NCBI RefSeq assembly: GCF_008017455.1
Contig: NZ_VRTY01000014.1
Coordinates: 20,325-84,324 of the forward strand
Reading direction: 5' to 3'
DNA length: 64,000 nt
Source: Pontibacter qinzhouensis
GTDB lineage: Bacteria; Bacteroidota; Bacteroidia; Cytophagales; Hymenobacteraceae
Shown: piece after piece, positions 52,973-62,682 of the stretch
How the letters are laid out: each line of letters starts with the position of its first letter
Numbering within the stretch: the first letter of the stretch is position 1
Program-made: the position numbers and the translations under genes
The notes under the pieces: model-generated
Databases searched by the model: none
What the model saw: the letters and a program-made list of their open reading frames with translations, nothing else
Told to the model about the DNA's origin: nothing

Positions 52973-55651
52973 ATGAAAGATTGGTATAAAAAGTCTAAAG
53001 AGGAAGTTTTAGCAGAACTCGGAACCTCTCCTAAGGGTATTTCAGATACTGAGGCAGATGTGCGCCTGCAAGAGCACGGCCCAAACAAACTGGCTGAAAA
53101 GAGGCAGAAAAGTCCTTTTAAACTGCTGTTACAGCAATTTACCGAAACGATGGTGCTGATTCTGATAGCAGCAGCATTGCTCTCCCTGTTTCTTGGAAAG
53201 ACTACAGAAGCGGTGGCCATTATGGCGATTGTGCTTCTTTTCGGTTTTCTCGGGTTTTTCCAGGAATATCGTGCAGAGCGCGCCATGGCCGCACTGAACC
53301 GGATGGTAGTTCCCAAAGTGAGGGTGAGGCGAAACGGGGCAGCCAAAGAAATATCGGCCAAGGAGCTTGTGCCAGGTGATATAGTAGAGCTGGAAGCGGG
53401 TAATGTCGTGCCTGCAGATCTTCGGGTGTTAAGTGCTTTCAATCTCAAAATTCAGGAGTCAGCCTTAACAGGAGAGTCCGAGCCAGTAGAAAAGGATGTT
53501 GATCCTATAAACCGGGAGGATGTGCCGATAGGTGACCGCAGGTGCATGGCTTTCAAGGGAACAGTGGTAACTTACGGAAGAGGGGTGGGCATTACTGTTT
53601 CAACCGGCATGGGAACTGAGCTGGGGAAAATTGCAAACTTAATTGATACCGTTGAAACAGGTAAGACACCGCTGCAGGAAAGGCTAGACAAGCTGGGTAA
53701 ATTGCTGGCGCTGTTCGGTATTGTGGCCGCCGCCGCCATTTTTGGCATCGGCCTGTTACTGGGGGAATCCGCTGCGGACATGTTCCTGACAGCCGTAAGC
53801 GTGGCAGTGGCAGTGGTGCCCGAAGGGTTGCCTGCGGTGGTCACCATTACGCTGGCGCTGGGGGGGCAAAGAATGTTAAAACGGAATGCCCTGATCAGGA
53901 AGCTGCCTGCCGTAGAGACACTGGGTTCTGTTACCGTGATCTGCTCAGACAAGACAGGGACACTCACCCAAAATAAAATGACTGTAACGGCAGTAGACCT
54001 GCCTGGGCAGACAGTGGCGTTTCAGCCTGGAGCCACGGTAGAAGCAGAGGGGCCGTCAGCGGAAGCCCTTGACTTTGCGCTTGCCGTGTCGGTGCTGTGC
54101 AATGATGCTACCTTCAAAAAGGGTGCTGGCCCTGACTCGGAACAAATGGTAGGGGATCCGACAGAGACGGCTTTGCTTATTGCCGGGGGGAAGAGAGGCA
54201 TTTACCAGGAAGACCTCCTGGAGAAGCTTCCAAGGGTGAACGAGCTTCCCTTTGACAGTGACAGGAAAAGGATGTCCACCGTTCATAAAGTGGATGCGGC
54301 TTCACCTGGCTATTTACAACCACTACAGAACACGTCTTTTGTGCTTTGCGCTAAAGGTGCCCCTGACATGCTTTTAACTGTTTCTGACTCTGTGTGGGTG
54401 GAGGGGAAGGAAGTGCCGCTTGATGCTGAATGGGAGGAGAAAATTTTAAAGGCAAACACCAGGATGGCCCAAAATGGGATCAGGGTGCTGGGGCTTGCCT
54501 TTAGAAGAGTGGATTCGGCAGAAGGTAAAGCGGATATGGAGAAAGGGCTTACCTTCATTGGTCTTGTGGGAATAATCGACCCGCCTCGGGAGGAAGTAAA
54601 GGCTGCGGTCGAAAAGTGCAGGCTGGCTGGCATAAGGCCTGTGATGATCACCGGAGACCATCCGCTAACAGCCGCAGCAATCGGCCGGGAGCTTCATTTC
54701 GGAGAAGGGTCAGAGGTCATAACAGGAGATCGGCTACAGAGAGCCGACGAAGATGAGCTCTTGGTATTAGCAGAAAACACCTCAGTGTATGCAAGGGTGT
54801 CTCCGGAAGATAAACTCAGGATAGTCAGCGCACTTCAGAGGCGGGGGGAAGTTGTGGCAATGACCGGTGACGGGGTGAATGACTCTCCTGCGCTGCGCAA
54901 GGCTGATATCGGCGTAGCGATGGGGATAACAGGGACAGATGTGGCCAAGGAAGCTGCAGACATGGTGCTGCTGGACGACAACTTCACGACCATCGTGGCT
55001 GCCGTGGAGGAGGGAAGGGTGATATTTGACAACCTGCTCCGGTTTATCAGGTTCTCCCTTGCCGGAAACATCGGTAAGGTGCTGATCATGTTGGTGGCTC
55101 CTTTCTTCGGCATGACAATAGCTCTGCAGCCGCTGCAATTACTGTGGCTGAATCTGCTGACTGACGGTTTGCTGGGGCTTGGCCTTGGGACAGAGCCGGC
55201 AGAGGAAGATATCATGAGAAGGCCTCCCAGAGATCCGGAGAAGGGTGCACTGGAAAAGAAAGACGCTTTTCAGTTAGTTTTAGTAGGGGCAACCATTGCC
55301 GCTACTTCGCTGGGCCTGGCCTTATACTACTATAACCCCGCTGATCCAGAAGACCACACCTGGCAGACAATGATTTTTGCCACTATCGGATTTGCACAGG
55401 TTTTCCAGGCGCTTGCCCTGCGCTCTTCAGCCCACTCAGCCTTTGCCGTAACTACCAATCCATTGATGATGGTGGTAGTTGTTGCCTCTGTATTACTGCA
55501 ACTCGCTGTTATCTACCTGCCCTTTTTAGAAAGCTTTTTCAGACTTGTGCCTTTACCGTTAGAGGACCTGCTTATTTCAGTTGCGGCAGGCAGCGTAGTT
55601 TTTATTGTTATAAAGATTGAAAAGATGGTGTTAAGAGATAAGAAGCCTTGA
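52973..55651 (+). CDS. P-type calcium-transporting ATPase
   Basis: The 892-aa P2-type pump has the cation-ATPase N-terminus, actuator motif TGESEPV, phosphorylation motif DKTGTLT (D326), the hinge motif [20 protein letters not shown], and membrane segments carrying Ca2+-type residues ([15 protein letters not shown] in M4, [20 protein letters not shown] in M6). It exports Ca2+ (possibly Mn2+) at the cost of ATP. It stands alone. The EF-hand lipoprotein at 30.7 kb is another calcium-related gene in the window. Confidence 0.93.
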   Translation: MKDWYKKSKEEVLAELGTSPKGISDTEADVRLQEHGPNKLAEKRQKSPFKLLLQQFTETMVLILIAAALLSLFLGKTTEAVAIMAIVLLFGFLGFFQEYRAERAMAALNRMVVPKVRVRRNGAAKEISAKELVPGDIVELEAGNVVPADLRVLSAFNLKIQESALTGESEPVEKDVDPINREDVPIGDRRCMAFKGTVVTYGRGVGITVSTGMGTELGKIANLIDTVETGKTPLQERLDKLGKLLALFGIVAAAAIFGIGLLLGESAADMFLTAVSVAVAVVPEGLPAVVTITLALGGQRMLKRNALIRKLPAVETLGSVTVICSDKTGTLTQNKMTVTAVDLPGQTVAFQPGATVEAEGPSAEALDFALAVSVLCNDATFKKGAGPDSEQMVGDPTETALLIAGGKRGIYQEDLLEKLPRVNELPFDSDRKRMSTVHKVDAASPGYLQPLQNTSFVLCAKGAPDMLLTVSDSVWVEGKEVPLDAEWEEKILKANTRMAQNGIRVLGLAFRRVDSAEGKADMEKGLTFIGLVGIIDPPREEVKAAVEKCRLAGIRPVMITGDHPLTAAAIGRELHFGEGSEVITGDRLQRADEDELLVLAENTSVYARVSPEDKLRIVSALQRRGEVVAMTGDGVNDSPALRKADIGVAMGITGTDVAKEAADMVLLDDNFTTIVAAVEEGRVIFDNLLRFIRFSLAGNIGKVLIMLVAPFFGMTIALQPLQLLWLNLLTDGLLGLGLGTEPAEEDIMRRPPRDPEKGALEKKDAFQLVLVGATIAATSLGLALYYYNPADPEDHTWQTMIFATIGFAQVFQALALRSSAHSAFAVTTNPLMMVVVVASVLLQLAVIYLPFLESFFRLVPLPLEDLLISVAAGSVVFIVIKIEKMVLRDKKP

Positions 55652-56118
55652 GGCTACCGCTCTTCTACTTTGATGGTATAATCGCACTGATCAGAAATGA
55701 AGAGGCTTAATACTCGGCTTGCTCGTACCTAATGCATAAAGGAGAAGTATACTAAGATTCTTTTGAAGGGGTTATAGACTGCGACAGAACTTGCTGAAAT
55801 TTGACATAGAAAAATCTGCTGCTGCAGCCACCACACCTGCTCCTGTTTTCCGATAAGTTGTGACGTAGTCTATATCTAAAAAACAATAAACACGTTAAAC
55901 AGTATATCAAACTAAGAAGAGTCTCCGTCGAAACCCGATTGATGAGTGATAAGAAGGGAATAGAGATAGACTATTGCCCAAACTACCGTGGTGTATGCTT
56001 GACCGAGGAGAACTGGAGAAGAACACTGAGCGCTCGGCAGACCATTACTCCAAAAAGAGAAGTACGATTCTGACTATATAAGAATCTCTCACCAGCTGAA
56101 GGAACGTGTGTAGCCCCC
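55652..56118. other. Gap with no recognised feature
   Basis: No promoter, terminator or coding remnant stood out. Confidence 0.35.
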
Positions 56119-56178
56119 GTGCATGAACTAAGGGATATTGCCTGTACTGATGCAGGCCTTCCCCGTACAATATTTTTA

Positions 56179-56421
56179 ATGTATCTGCCAGAGTTTATCC
56201 CACTATCATTAGAAGGCAAGCTCGCCGCTATCCTGGAGCAGGGCATCTTCCTTATAATCCGCACCCAAGGAGAGCATTATGTGGCGCTCTACGACATGAG
56301 CAGTTTTTTCTGTGAGGTGTGGCACGACACTGCCACCGATAAGGTCCTGTTGGCAGTGGGCTTTGAAGGCACCAGGCGGCTGGAGCCGTACCTGCAGCTG
56401 ATCGAGCTGCAGGAGCTCTAA
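56179..56421 (+). CDS. Small hypothetical protein
   Basis: From ATG 56179 the product is 80 aa: MYLPEFIPLSLEGKLAAILE, then GIFLIIRTQGEHYVALYDMS and a helical end. Similar short proteins are common in Hymenobacter/Pontibacter and appear conserved at VALYDM-SFFCEVW; the function is unknown. The open frame starts 20 codons earlier with GTG, but the inner ATG is preferable. Confidence 0.65.
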   Translation: MYLPEFIPLSLEGKLAAILEQGIFLIIRTQGEHYVALYDMSSFFCEVWHDTATDKVLLAVGFEGTRRLEPYLQLIELQEL

Positions 56422-56653
56422 CTCTCCGGCTTTCTCCCTTTTTTCGGAGCTCCGCCTTGGTAATTAGATGCTGTCTACCTGTCTGATGTAGCGGTAGCAG
56501 GTGCCTGGGTCGAAAGAGGTGCAGCCTATTACTCACCAGAACTTCTGTGTTCAACGCTTTTTAAGACGGGCAATGTCTCTGCTTGTTCCAAAATACCCGG
56601 TATTCGATACAGCATGTCTCGTCCTGCTATAGGTTGACACAAAGTCGACAAAA

Positions 56654-56992
56654 ATGAAGGAAAGAAAACTAAGAGAACGGATAGTAGCCGAGTACCTCCT
56701 GGGCGGGTTGAGTTATCGTACACTGGGAGAGAAACACGGCATAAATTTTTACCAGATCCGCCGTTGGGTTCTCAAACACGAAGGGCAGATGAAGAATCCA
56801 CCAAAAGTTAAAAGTGTCAAGCCTTCTCCGGATTTGCAAAGAGATATCCCTCTTTCCAATGACGTGAAGGAACTCCAGGCCGAGCTTCGTAAGGCAAGGC
56901 TTCAGAATGAGGTGCTTTTAGAAGTGATCAAAATAGCCGAGGAGGAGCTCGGTATCCCAATTCGAAAAAAGGCTGGCACCAAGCAATCATGA
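56654..56992 (+). CDS. IS3-family OrfA (copy 2)
   Basis: The 112-aa helix-turn-helix protein (LSYRTLGEKHGINFYQIRRW) has a C-terminal leucine-zipper-like helix (VKELQAELRKARLQNEVLLE). It overlaps orfB by 4 bp (ATGA), suggesting coupling or frameshifting to the OrfAB transposase. Intact. Confidence 0.9.
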   Translation: MKERKLRERIVAEYLLGGLSYRTLGEKHGINFYQIRRWVLKHEGQMKNPPKVKSVKPSPDLQRDIPLSNDVKELQAELRKARLQNEVLLEVIKIAEEELGIPIRKKAGTKQS

Positions 56993-57951
56993 GAGTAGAG
57001 CAAAGGAGGCCTTCCTACGCTGTGGGGATGCTTTGCTCATTGTTTGGTTACAGTAGACAGGCCTATTACCAGCAGATAAAAGCCCAGGAGCAGCAGGCCC
57101 TGCAAGAGGACCTGCTCTTGCAGGAAGTGTTGCGCATCCGTCAAACCCAAAAGCGGCTGGGCGCTCGCAAGCTGCTGGTGATGATGACCTACTTTATGAG
57201 CGAACACCGGATAGAAATGGGCCGGGACGCCTTTTTCGAACTGTTGCGTGAGCAGGGCCTGCTCATCAGGAAACGAAGGCGCTCCAGGCCCCAGACCACC
57301 TTCTCCAGTCATTGGCTCCGAAAGTACAGCAACCTGATTATAGGTTTTGTTCCAGTAGCACCTAATCAGCTGTGGGTGAGCGATATCACCTACATTCATT
57401 TGCAAAGCGGGTTTGCCTACCTGAGCTTGATTACCGATGCCTACAGCCATAAGATTGTGGGTTTTTACCTCTGTGAGGACCTCTCTGCCTATGGATGTAA
57501 CTGTGCCCTGGAGATGGCTCTGAGGGGAAATCCTATCCATCAGGGGCTTTTCCATCATTCCGATCGGGGGCTGCAGTACTGCAGTTCCGGCTATGTAAAG
57601 CTCTTACAGGATCATGCTGTTGCTATCTCCATGACACAGAAAGGGGACCCGCTGGAGAACGCACTTGCTGAGCGAGTGAATGGCATCCTTAAAGAGGAAC
57701 TGCTGGAGGTGGTTTACCCTACCTTCGCTGCCGCACAGCTAGCCATAGCTGAGGCCATCAGTATCTATAACTTTCAGCGGCCGCATTCAAGCGTAGACAT
57801 GCTTACTCCTGTAGAGGCACACGCCAGAACCGGAGCATTGAAAAAACACTGGAAGAATTATTATGCTATCAAAAAAAGTAAAACAGGTGTTGATGGAACA
57901 TCTCATGCAGGACAAACCGTGGGCGAAAAGACTATAAGTGTAAAGCTATAG
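56989..57951 (+). CDS. IS3-family transposase OrfB (copy 2)
   Basis: The 320-aa DDE integrase has D in LWVSDITYIHL, D in LFHHSDRGLQYCSS, and E in LENALAERVNGILKEELLE, followed by the YNFQRPHSSVDMLTP motif. The sequence is distinct from IS3 copy 1 (27562-28416), so the two IS3 elements are not the same IS. It appears active. Confidence 0.92.
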   Translation: MRVEQRRPSYAVGMLCSLFGYSRQAYYQQIKAQEQQALQEDLLLQEVLRIRQTQKRLGARKLLVMMTYFMSEHRIEMGRDAFFELLREQGLLIRKRRRSRPQTTFSSHWLRKYSNLIIGFVPVAPNQLWVSDITYIHLQSGFAYLSLITDAYSHKIVGFYLCEDLSAYGCNCALEMALRGNPIHQGLFHHSDRGLQYCSSGYVKLLQDHAVAISMTQKGDPLENALAERVNGILKEELLEVVYPTFAAAQLAIAEAISIYNFQRPHSSVDMLTPVEAHARTGALKKHWKNYYAIKKSKTGVDGTSHAGQTVGEKTISVKL

Positions 57952-58112
57952 CCGGACATGGAAGCAGAATCCGGATGAATAACTTTTTAGGCATCATTGC
58001 TCAAATAATATCCAGTGTAAAGGGCTTGCAGGACTAAGTATTATGTGTAAACTTGATGAAGTATTAATCTAAACAACCTGTCAACTTTTCTGTACAACTC
58101 TATTTTAAGTGG

Positions 58113-58162
58113 CTAAATCAGAGCGAACTTGAAAAAAGCTTTTCAAGTTCGCTCTGATTTAG
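58113..58162. repeat. Near-perfect 50-bp hairpin at the end of the IS110 recombinase gene
   Basis: Arms of 23 bp (58113-58135, 58140-58162) flank a 4-nt loop. The inner arm is native coding sequence (NQSELEK); the outer arm supplies the last codons and the stop. It probably acts as a terminator for the recombinase mRNA and for reads from the IS3 side. Confidence 0.75.
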
Positions 58163-59470
58163 TTGAAGTGCCTGGATGCGTTTTTCCACCTGCCTTAACC
58201 CATTCCGTCTGCTTTTCTCGTTACTTTCTCCTATCTCTTTTTTCTTATACGGCTCTGCCTTTGTTACCATATTCCAGATAATGACGGCTAGCTTCCTTGC
58301 TGTTGCCGTAATTGCAGCTATTCTCCCTTTCTTGAAGGCTATCCTTTTGAAAAACGGGGTGAGTTCATGGTCCTTTTGGTTGCCAATGGAATTGGCCGCC
58401 TGGCGAAGCGCTATTGCCAAACAGGACTTACCCGATGGTGTGTGACTGCTGATAATACGGCCGCCGCTTACCTTGTTATTTGGGACCAGACGCAGCCAAC
58501 TGGCGAAGCTCTTGGCTGTTGGGAACCTGTGCAGATCTTTTCCCATCGTCGTCAGCAGGCAAAGAACAGTACCGTAGCTGATCCCGGAAATAGCAAGAAG
58601 GTCAGTTTTAAAGTATTGGTAGGCTATCTTGGGAACATTGAACTCAGGTGAATTCTTACTGCTCTTCTTTTTGCTTTGCTTCAAGGCTTTCTCTTCGAGT
58701 TCAGATATTATGGTCTGCGGCGCATGCTTCATCAGAGAACTCTCAATCATCTGGTCACACTCCCTGAGGGCTTCCTCGTAGAGCCTGTAGAAGTTCAGGC
58801 AAGACTTCAGCTCAAACAGCAGCTCTTCCCGCCAGGAGCCATGGAGCGCCTCGGCGATCTGCTGTTGGGTCTTTTTCATCCTCACATCCACCAGCGAGGC
58901 AAGGTGCTGCGGATCCCGGCTCCCCGCCAGGATCGCCTCTATTATCGCAAGTCCTGACTTGCCGGTAATGTCACGGATGGCCACGTCAAGCCTGATGTTC
59001 ATCAGCCGGAGCGCCTTCTGCATTTTGTGCGTGTACCTGGAGATTTGCTCAACCAGGTGCTGCCTGTGGTAATAGTAGGTGCGCATCTCCTGGAGCGTGT
59101 CGCTCAGCAGAAAGCTACCCGACAATAGTCCCAGGGAATGCAGCTTCTGGATCCACATGCAGTCAAGCACGTCCGTTTTGCGCCCCTGCACATTCTTTGT
59201 CTGGCTTCCCCCGACAAGCAGCACTTCAAACCCGGCTTTCTGGAGTGCGTTGAAAAGGGTCTGCCAGTAGGTCCCGGTGCTTTCCATGGCTACTGATGTG
59301 ACTCCTGAGTCACGCAAGTGCTCAATCAGCTCCTCATGGTCTTTGGTGCAAATCCCAAAGGAGCGGACATTCCCCCTGACTTGGTCTGTGGCAACGAAAT
59401 GGCTGCGGGATCCCACGTCTATGCCAGCAGCGTGTGGGTTAACGATTTGAAGTGGTAGTGCTTTTCCCAT
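58118..59470 (-). CDS. IS110-family transposase/recombinase (copy 2)
   Basis: The 450-aa protein has the same DEDD and Tnp20 motifs as copy 1 (AAGIDVGSRSHFVA, SVAMESTGTYW, KTDVLDCMWIQ, FASWLRLVPNNKVSGG, HTPSGKSCLAIALRQAANS). It ends SELEKLFSSSL instead of the longer tail in copy 1, because the last codons lie in an inverted duplication. The copy is diverged from copy 1 by many substitutions. Probably functional, with the caveat of the altered C-terminus. Confidence 0.92.
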   Translation of the reverse strand: MGKALPLQIVNPHAAGIDVGSRSHFVATDQVRGNVRSFGICTKDHEELIEHLRDSGVTSVAMESTGTYWQTLFNALQKAGFEVLLVGGSQTKNVQGRKTDVLDCMWIQKLHSLGLLSGSFLLSDTLQEMRTYYYHRQHLVEQISRYTHKMQKALRLMNIRLDVAIRDITGKSGLAIIEAILAGSRDPQHLASLVDVRMKKTQQQIAEALHGSWREELLFELKSCLNFYRLYEEALRECDQMIESSLMKHAPQTIISELEEKALKQSKKKSSKNSPEFNVPKIAYQYFKTDLLAISGISYGTVLCLLTTMGKDLHRFPTAKSFASWLRLVPNNKVSGGRIISSHTPSGKSCLAIALRQAANSIGNQKDHELTPFFKRIAFKKGRIAAITATARKLAVIIWNMVTKAEPYKKKEIGESNEKSRRNGLRQVEKRIQALQLNQSELEKLFSSSL

Positions 59471-59498
59471 GGCGTTTCTTTTTCATTTTGAAATAGCT

Positions 59499-59642
59499 TC
59501 AGGGAATGTATTCACTAGTATAAGATTTTTTCTGTACGGGATTCTTCGTAGAGATCACCAGTTAATTCACCAAATGCCCATGCATAGCAAAGGCCTATAC
59601 ATTCCAGCCCAGATTTCAGGAAGGACTTTCCAAGTACCATTA
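59499..59642 (-). ncRNA. Candidate bridge RNA region of IS110 copy 2
   Basis: The block upstream of the recombinase start matches 29862-30002 of copy 1, with a 20-nt identical core (59527-59546) and shared GATCACCAGTT, CAAATGCCC and AGGAAGGACTT. Conservation drops on both sides, as expected for a functional RNA rather than for general element similarity. Confidence 0.55.
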
Positions 59643-59784
59643 AGGTAAGGAGCTTATTACTGAAGCAAACTCAAGATAAGAAAATTCTATCTGCTGAGGA
59701 ACTTCAGTTGTCATGCGTATTTAACAGTGCTCGCTCTATCCTTCGATTTCAGGGCAAGAAAGCCTTAGTTGTTAACTTAATTTG

Positions 59785-59835
59785 TTAGTTATTCCGTTTA
59801 TCCTCCCAAACCAGGAGGATAAACGGAATAACTAA
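59785..59835. repeat. 22-bp-arm perfect hairpin beside IS110 copy 2
   Basis: Left arm 59785-59806 (starts TTAGTTATTCCG) and right arm 59814-59835 are exact complements around CAAACCA. It lies between IS110 copy 2 and the lipoprotein gene at 59920. It may be a terminator or a small palindromic repeat element; it has no neighbouring open frame. Confidence 0.75.
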
Positions 59836-59919
59836 TTTATATCATAATTAGGCGGTAGTTAAGTAAAAATGCAACCAGTTTATCAATCTCAGGGTCGTTA
59901 TAATAAAAAGTGTATAACT

Positions 59920-60342
59920 ATGAAAAACCATTTAAAGTTAGTGTTCCTCTTATCGCTACTGCTTTTAAGCTGTGAGAAAGACAAGTTGAGTGAGACCTTG
60001 GACTTTAAGGACTTTACAATCGAAGTACCATCTAACTGGGAAAGCTTTACAAGTCAAGGTTACGATTCAAAAACTGGAGGCATAACGAATGGAAAGGATG
60101 AATTAACTTATGATTACGGTTGGTATGCGTATGACTTTAAGAATGAAACTACTGCTACTCATACTCGAACTTCAACCACGATTGATGGAAGACCTGCTTT
60201 GATAGTGAAGCCTATTGAAAAAGGAAAAGGTGTTATTGGTGTATTTATTCAAGTTGACAGCCAAAACAAATTCAACCTTTCAGGTCTGGACATCAAAGAT
60301 GAAGATACTGTTTTAAAAATTTTTGAATCAGTAAAGTTCTAA
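59920..60342 (+). CDS. Small lipoprotein of unknown function
   Basis: From ATG 59920 the 140-aa protein has a signal with lipobox LLLLSC (Cys17), then KDFTIEVPSNWESFTSQGYD and a compact alpha/beta domain (YGWYAYDF, IDGRPALIVKPI). The pattern recalls PsbP/lipoprotein-type domains, but I cannot assign it. The listed open frame starts 17 codons earlier. It begins an A+T-rich, same-strand gene block. Confidence 0.75.
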   Translation: MKNHLKLVFLLSLLLLSCEKDKLSETLDFKDFTIEVPSNWESFTSQGYDSKTGGITNGKDELTYDYGWYAYDFKNETTATHTRTSTTIDGRPALIVKPIEKGKGVIGVFIQVDSQNKFNLSGLDIKDEDTVLKIFESVKF

Positions 60343-60587
60343 AAGAACAACAGAAAACAAGCGCCTAACACTGTACAAACTGTATGTTCGGCTGATGCCT
60401 CCACATAGCCTGTACCACCCATTGTATACAATGCCTTCATTACCGATCATTTAGTGTAGGTAGAATTATTTATATAAGTTATTTCTTAAACTATTAAAGT
60501 GTCAAGAAGTTGTACACCGTTTTAGTGTAATATTTAAAAAATTCTTATATTGATATAATAAAATTTAACCTTAAAAAGAAGTATATT

Positions 60588-60719
60588 ATGGGAATCAAAC
60601 CAGGACCAAAAAGAATTGCTGATTCAACTGGAAAACCAGACAGGCGTCAACGAGATAATAGGGAAACGCCCAAAAATACACCATCACTAAAGCCACATAA
60701 GCATAAGAAAGGGGATTAA
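60588..60719 (+). CDS. 43-aa basic small protein
   Basis: A short frame starting MGIKPGPKRIADSTGKPDRR ends in a Lys/His-rich tail (KPHKHKKGD). It has an A-rich leader with AAGAAG just upstream of the ATG. The product is strongly basic and probably unstructured; nucleic-acid binding is possible but not shown. It is too short for certainty; there is no overlap with other genes. Confidence 0.5.
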   Translation: MGIKPGPKRIADSTGKPDRRQRDNRETPKNTPSLKPHKHKKGD

Positions 60720-60866
60720 TTAATACACCCTCAAAAGTGAGAAATTATCCTTACTCCTATCGTTAAAGTCTGATAGAAATAATATGGTAAGATATTTTAT
60801 CACTTGCAATAGGACATGTCACAATAGAGATTTAGTATAAAGGGACAGTAGTATCAAATATCGCTT

Positions 60867-60912
60867 TTAAATAAAAAAGGCTGCAGTTTAAACTGCAGCC
60901 TTTTTTATTTAA
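60867..60912. terminator. 46-bp perfect palindrome, strong bidirectional terminator
   Basis: A perfect 23-bp-per-arm palindrome around GGCTGCAGTTT/AAACTGCAGCC, flanked by A and T runs, gives a terminator on either strand. Confidence 0.8.
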
Positions 60913-61125
60913 GGTCCTAGGTTTGGGACACGACAGCAACCTAAAAGCAATCAGCTTTCAACCCTGTAGCAAGCCATTGGCAACCAGGTTAAATCTATCA
61001 TCTTAATTGATGCTCCTCTCATAGTAGTAGCTGAGATGCCTCAGCAAACTGTCGTTTTACGGGACAAACAACACAATGAGATTATGTTAATTATTAATTT
61101 ACTATATGGTATATTCGTTAGCCCA

Positions 61126-61163
61126 GTTCCGGTTATCTGTCAAAAACGACAGATAACCGGAAC
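61126..61163. repeat. 16-bp-arm hairpin
   Basis: GTTCCGGTTATCTGTC and its complement (61126-61141, 61148-61163) enclose AAAAAC. It lies about 50 bp upstream of the DUF2490 gene, so it could be an operator or a palindromic repeat. Confidence 0.65.
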
Positions 61164-61214
61164 AGTCTTCCGTTTATACATAAGTTATAGCCAATGGTAA
61201 GAACCCAACACGTA

Positions 61215-61868
61215 ATGAAGAAAATTTTCCTGATTTTGACACTTTCCCCTTTTTCCTTGCTTGCGCAGCAAAGCGACATAGGAAACTGGTTTATCTACTT
61301 TGGTGACAAAAAGATAAACAATAGATTCAATTGGCACCACGAAGTGCAGTATCGAAACTTCAATTTTATCGGTGATACAGAACAGCTACTGCTCCGTACG
61401 GGCATAGGATACAATCTGACCGAAAATAACAACAATGTTCATTTAGGTTATGCTTTTATATACAGCGAACCATACACTGCAGGAACCGATGACAAGACCA
61501 ATTTCAACGAACATCGTGTTTACCAGCAGTTTATTACAAGGCAAGTATTTGGCAGAGTTTCTGTTCAACACCGGTATCGTTTTGAGCAACGATTTTTTGA
61601 GGACGACTTTAGACTTCGTCTTCGCTACTTTCTAGCAGCAAATATTGCTCTCAACCACAAACAAATGGAAGATAAAACTGTCTATTTATCAATTTATAAT
61701 GAAATTTTTATGAACACAGAGCAATCCTATTTTGACAGAAACCGACTCTATGGAGGAATTGGATATAGGTTCTCAAAATTTGCAAGAACCGAAATAGGAA
61801 TTATGAATCAAACCACTAACAATGTTTCTCGAAATCAATTTAATCTGATTACCTTTCTGAATTTTTGA
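61215..61868 (+). CDS. DUF2490 outer-membrane protein
   Basis: The 217-aa product (ATG 61215) has a signal peptide (KKIFLILTLSPFSLLAQ) and about ten amphipathic strands (HHEVQYRNFNFIGDTEQLLL, RVSVQHRYRFEQRF, YGGIGYRFSKFARTEIGIMN), ending in an aromatic strand (NLITFLNF). DUF2490 proteins are small barrels of unknown function. The gene is 60 bp upstream of the beta-CA gene and probably cotranscribed. Confidence 0.85.
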   Translation: MKKIFLILTLSPFSLLAQQSDIGNWFIYFGDKKINNRFNWHHEVQYRNFNFIGDTEQLLLRTGIGYNLTENNNNVHLGYAFIYSEPYTAGTDDKTNFNEHRVYQQFITRQVFGRVSVQHRYRFEQRFFEDDFRLRLRYFLAANIALNHKQMEDKTVYLSIYNEIFMNTEQSYFDRNRLYGGIGYRFSKFARTEIGIMNQTTNNVSRNQFNLITFLNF

Positions 61869-61928
61869 AAACAAGCGGAAAAGCCGAAAACCGTTCTACA
61901 AAGTAGGCAAAACAATAATAATAAACGA

Positions 61929-62675
61929 ATGAAAAGTATTAAAATTCTAGCTGTAGCTATTGCTACTACGGTAATGGGGGCTTGTAATAATCAGCCCGAA
62001 CAAAAAACAACAGAAATCCCCACAGAAGTGGAAGAGAAAGTGAAGCCACTTATCCAAGAAGTTTTAACAAAAGAACAGAGAGATGCTTTGTCCCCTGATG
62101 ATGTGATAAAATCCTTCAAAGAAGGTAATGAACGCTTTGTAACCAATGAATTAACAGCAAGGGACCATTCTGCACAAGTGAGAAAAAGTGCAACAGGACA
62201 ATTTCCTAAGGCGGTAGTGCTTTCTTGTCTTGATAGCCGAGTTCCCGTAGAAGATGTTTTTGACAGAGGTATTGGCGACATCTTCGTAGGTCGTGTAGCA
62301 GGTAATTTTGTGAATGAAGACTTGTTGGGAAGTATGGAATTTGGTTGTAAAGTAGCAGGTGCAAAAGTCATTTTGGTACTTGGCCACGAACACTGCGGAG
62401 CAATTAAATCAGCTATTGATGATGTGAAATTGGGCAACATTACTGCAATGCTTTCCAAAATCAGACCTGCTGTGGAGAAAGTGAAGTATGAAGGAGAACG
62501 AACCTCTGGAAACCCTGAGTTTGTTCATCAAGTTTGTGAAAGCAACGTAAAAAACACTATTGAACAGATACGAATAAATAGTCCAATCCTTAAAGAAATG
62601 GAGGATAACGGACAAATTAAAATTGTGGGAGGTGTTTACGATATGGATTCAGGAAAGGTGACATTCCTTGAATAG
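61929..62675 (+). CDS. Beta-carbonic anhydrase lipoprotein (periplasmic)
   Basis: The 248-aa enzyme is exported (lipobox VMGAC, Cys19) and has all beta-CA residues: C100, D102 and R104 in CLDSR, and H153 and C156 in GHEHCGAIK. It converts CO2 and bicarbonate at the cell surface or in the periplasm. It may feed the SbtA-type importer encoded at 31.8 kb, but the two loci are 30 kb apart and no shared control is visible. It follows the DUF2490 gene. Confidence 0.92.
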   Translation: MKSIKILAVAIATTVMGACNNQPEQKTTEIPTEVEEKVKPLIQEVLTKEQRDALSPDDVIKSFKEGNERFVTNELTARDHSAQVRKSATGQFPKAVVLSCLDSRVPVEDVFDRGIGDIFVGRVAGNFVNEDLLGSMEFGCKVAGAKVILVLGHEHCGAIKSAIDDVKLGNITAMLSKIRPAVEKVKYEGERTSGNPEFVHQVCESNVKNTIEQIRINSPILKEMEDNGQIKIVGGVYDMDSGKVTFLE

Positions 62676-62682
62676 AAAAAAT

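Larger units (their letters stand above)
56631..58099 (+). mobile_element. IS3-family element, copy 2 (different subgroup)
   Basis: The inverted ends are AGGTTGACACAAAGTCGACA (56631) and, from the right on the minus strand, AGTTGTACAGAAAAGTTGAC. They are flanked by a CTAT 4-bp direct repeat (56627-56630 and 58100-58103), consistent with target duplication. The 1469-bp unit holds complete overlapping orfA and orfB. The right end abuts IS110 copy 2. Confidence 0.82.
58104..59746 (-). mobile_element. IS110-family element, copy 2
   Basis: The element of about 1643 bp parallels copy 1: recombinase 58118-59470, about 14 bp after its stop, and 276 bp of non-coding end before its start. The left end was set by the CTAT duplication of the adjacent IS3; the right end by alignment with copy 1 (shared GCACTGT-type terminal block near 59723-59746). 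Ends are uncertain by several bases. Confidence 0.7.
60720..61193. other. Gap rich in hairpins
   Basis: It contains a 46-bp palindrome (60867-60912), a 16-bp-arm hairpin (61126-61163) and a 17-nt word GTCGTTTTACGGGACAA at 61051-61067 that is also present at 52575-52591. No coding sequence was recognised. Confidence 0.5.
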
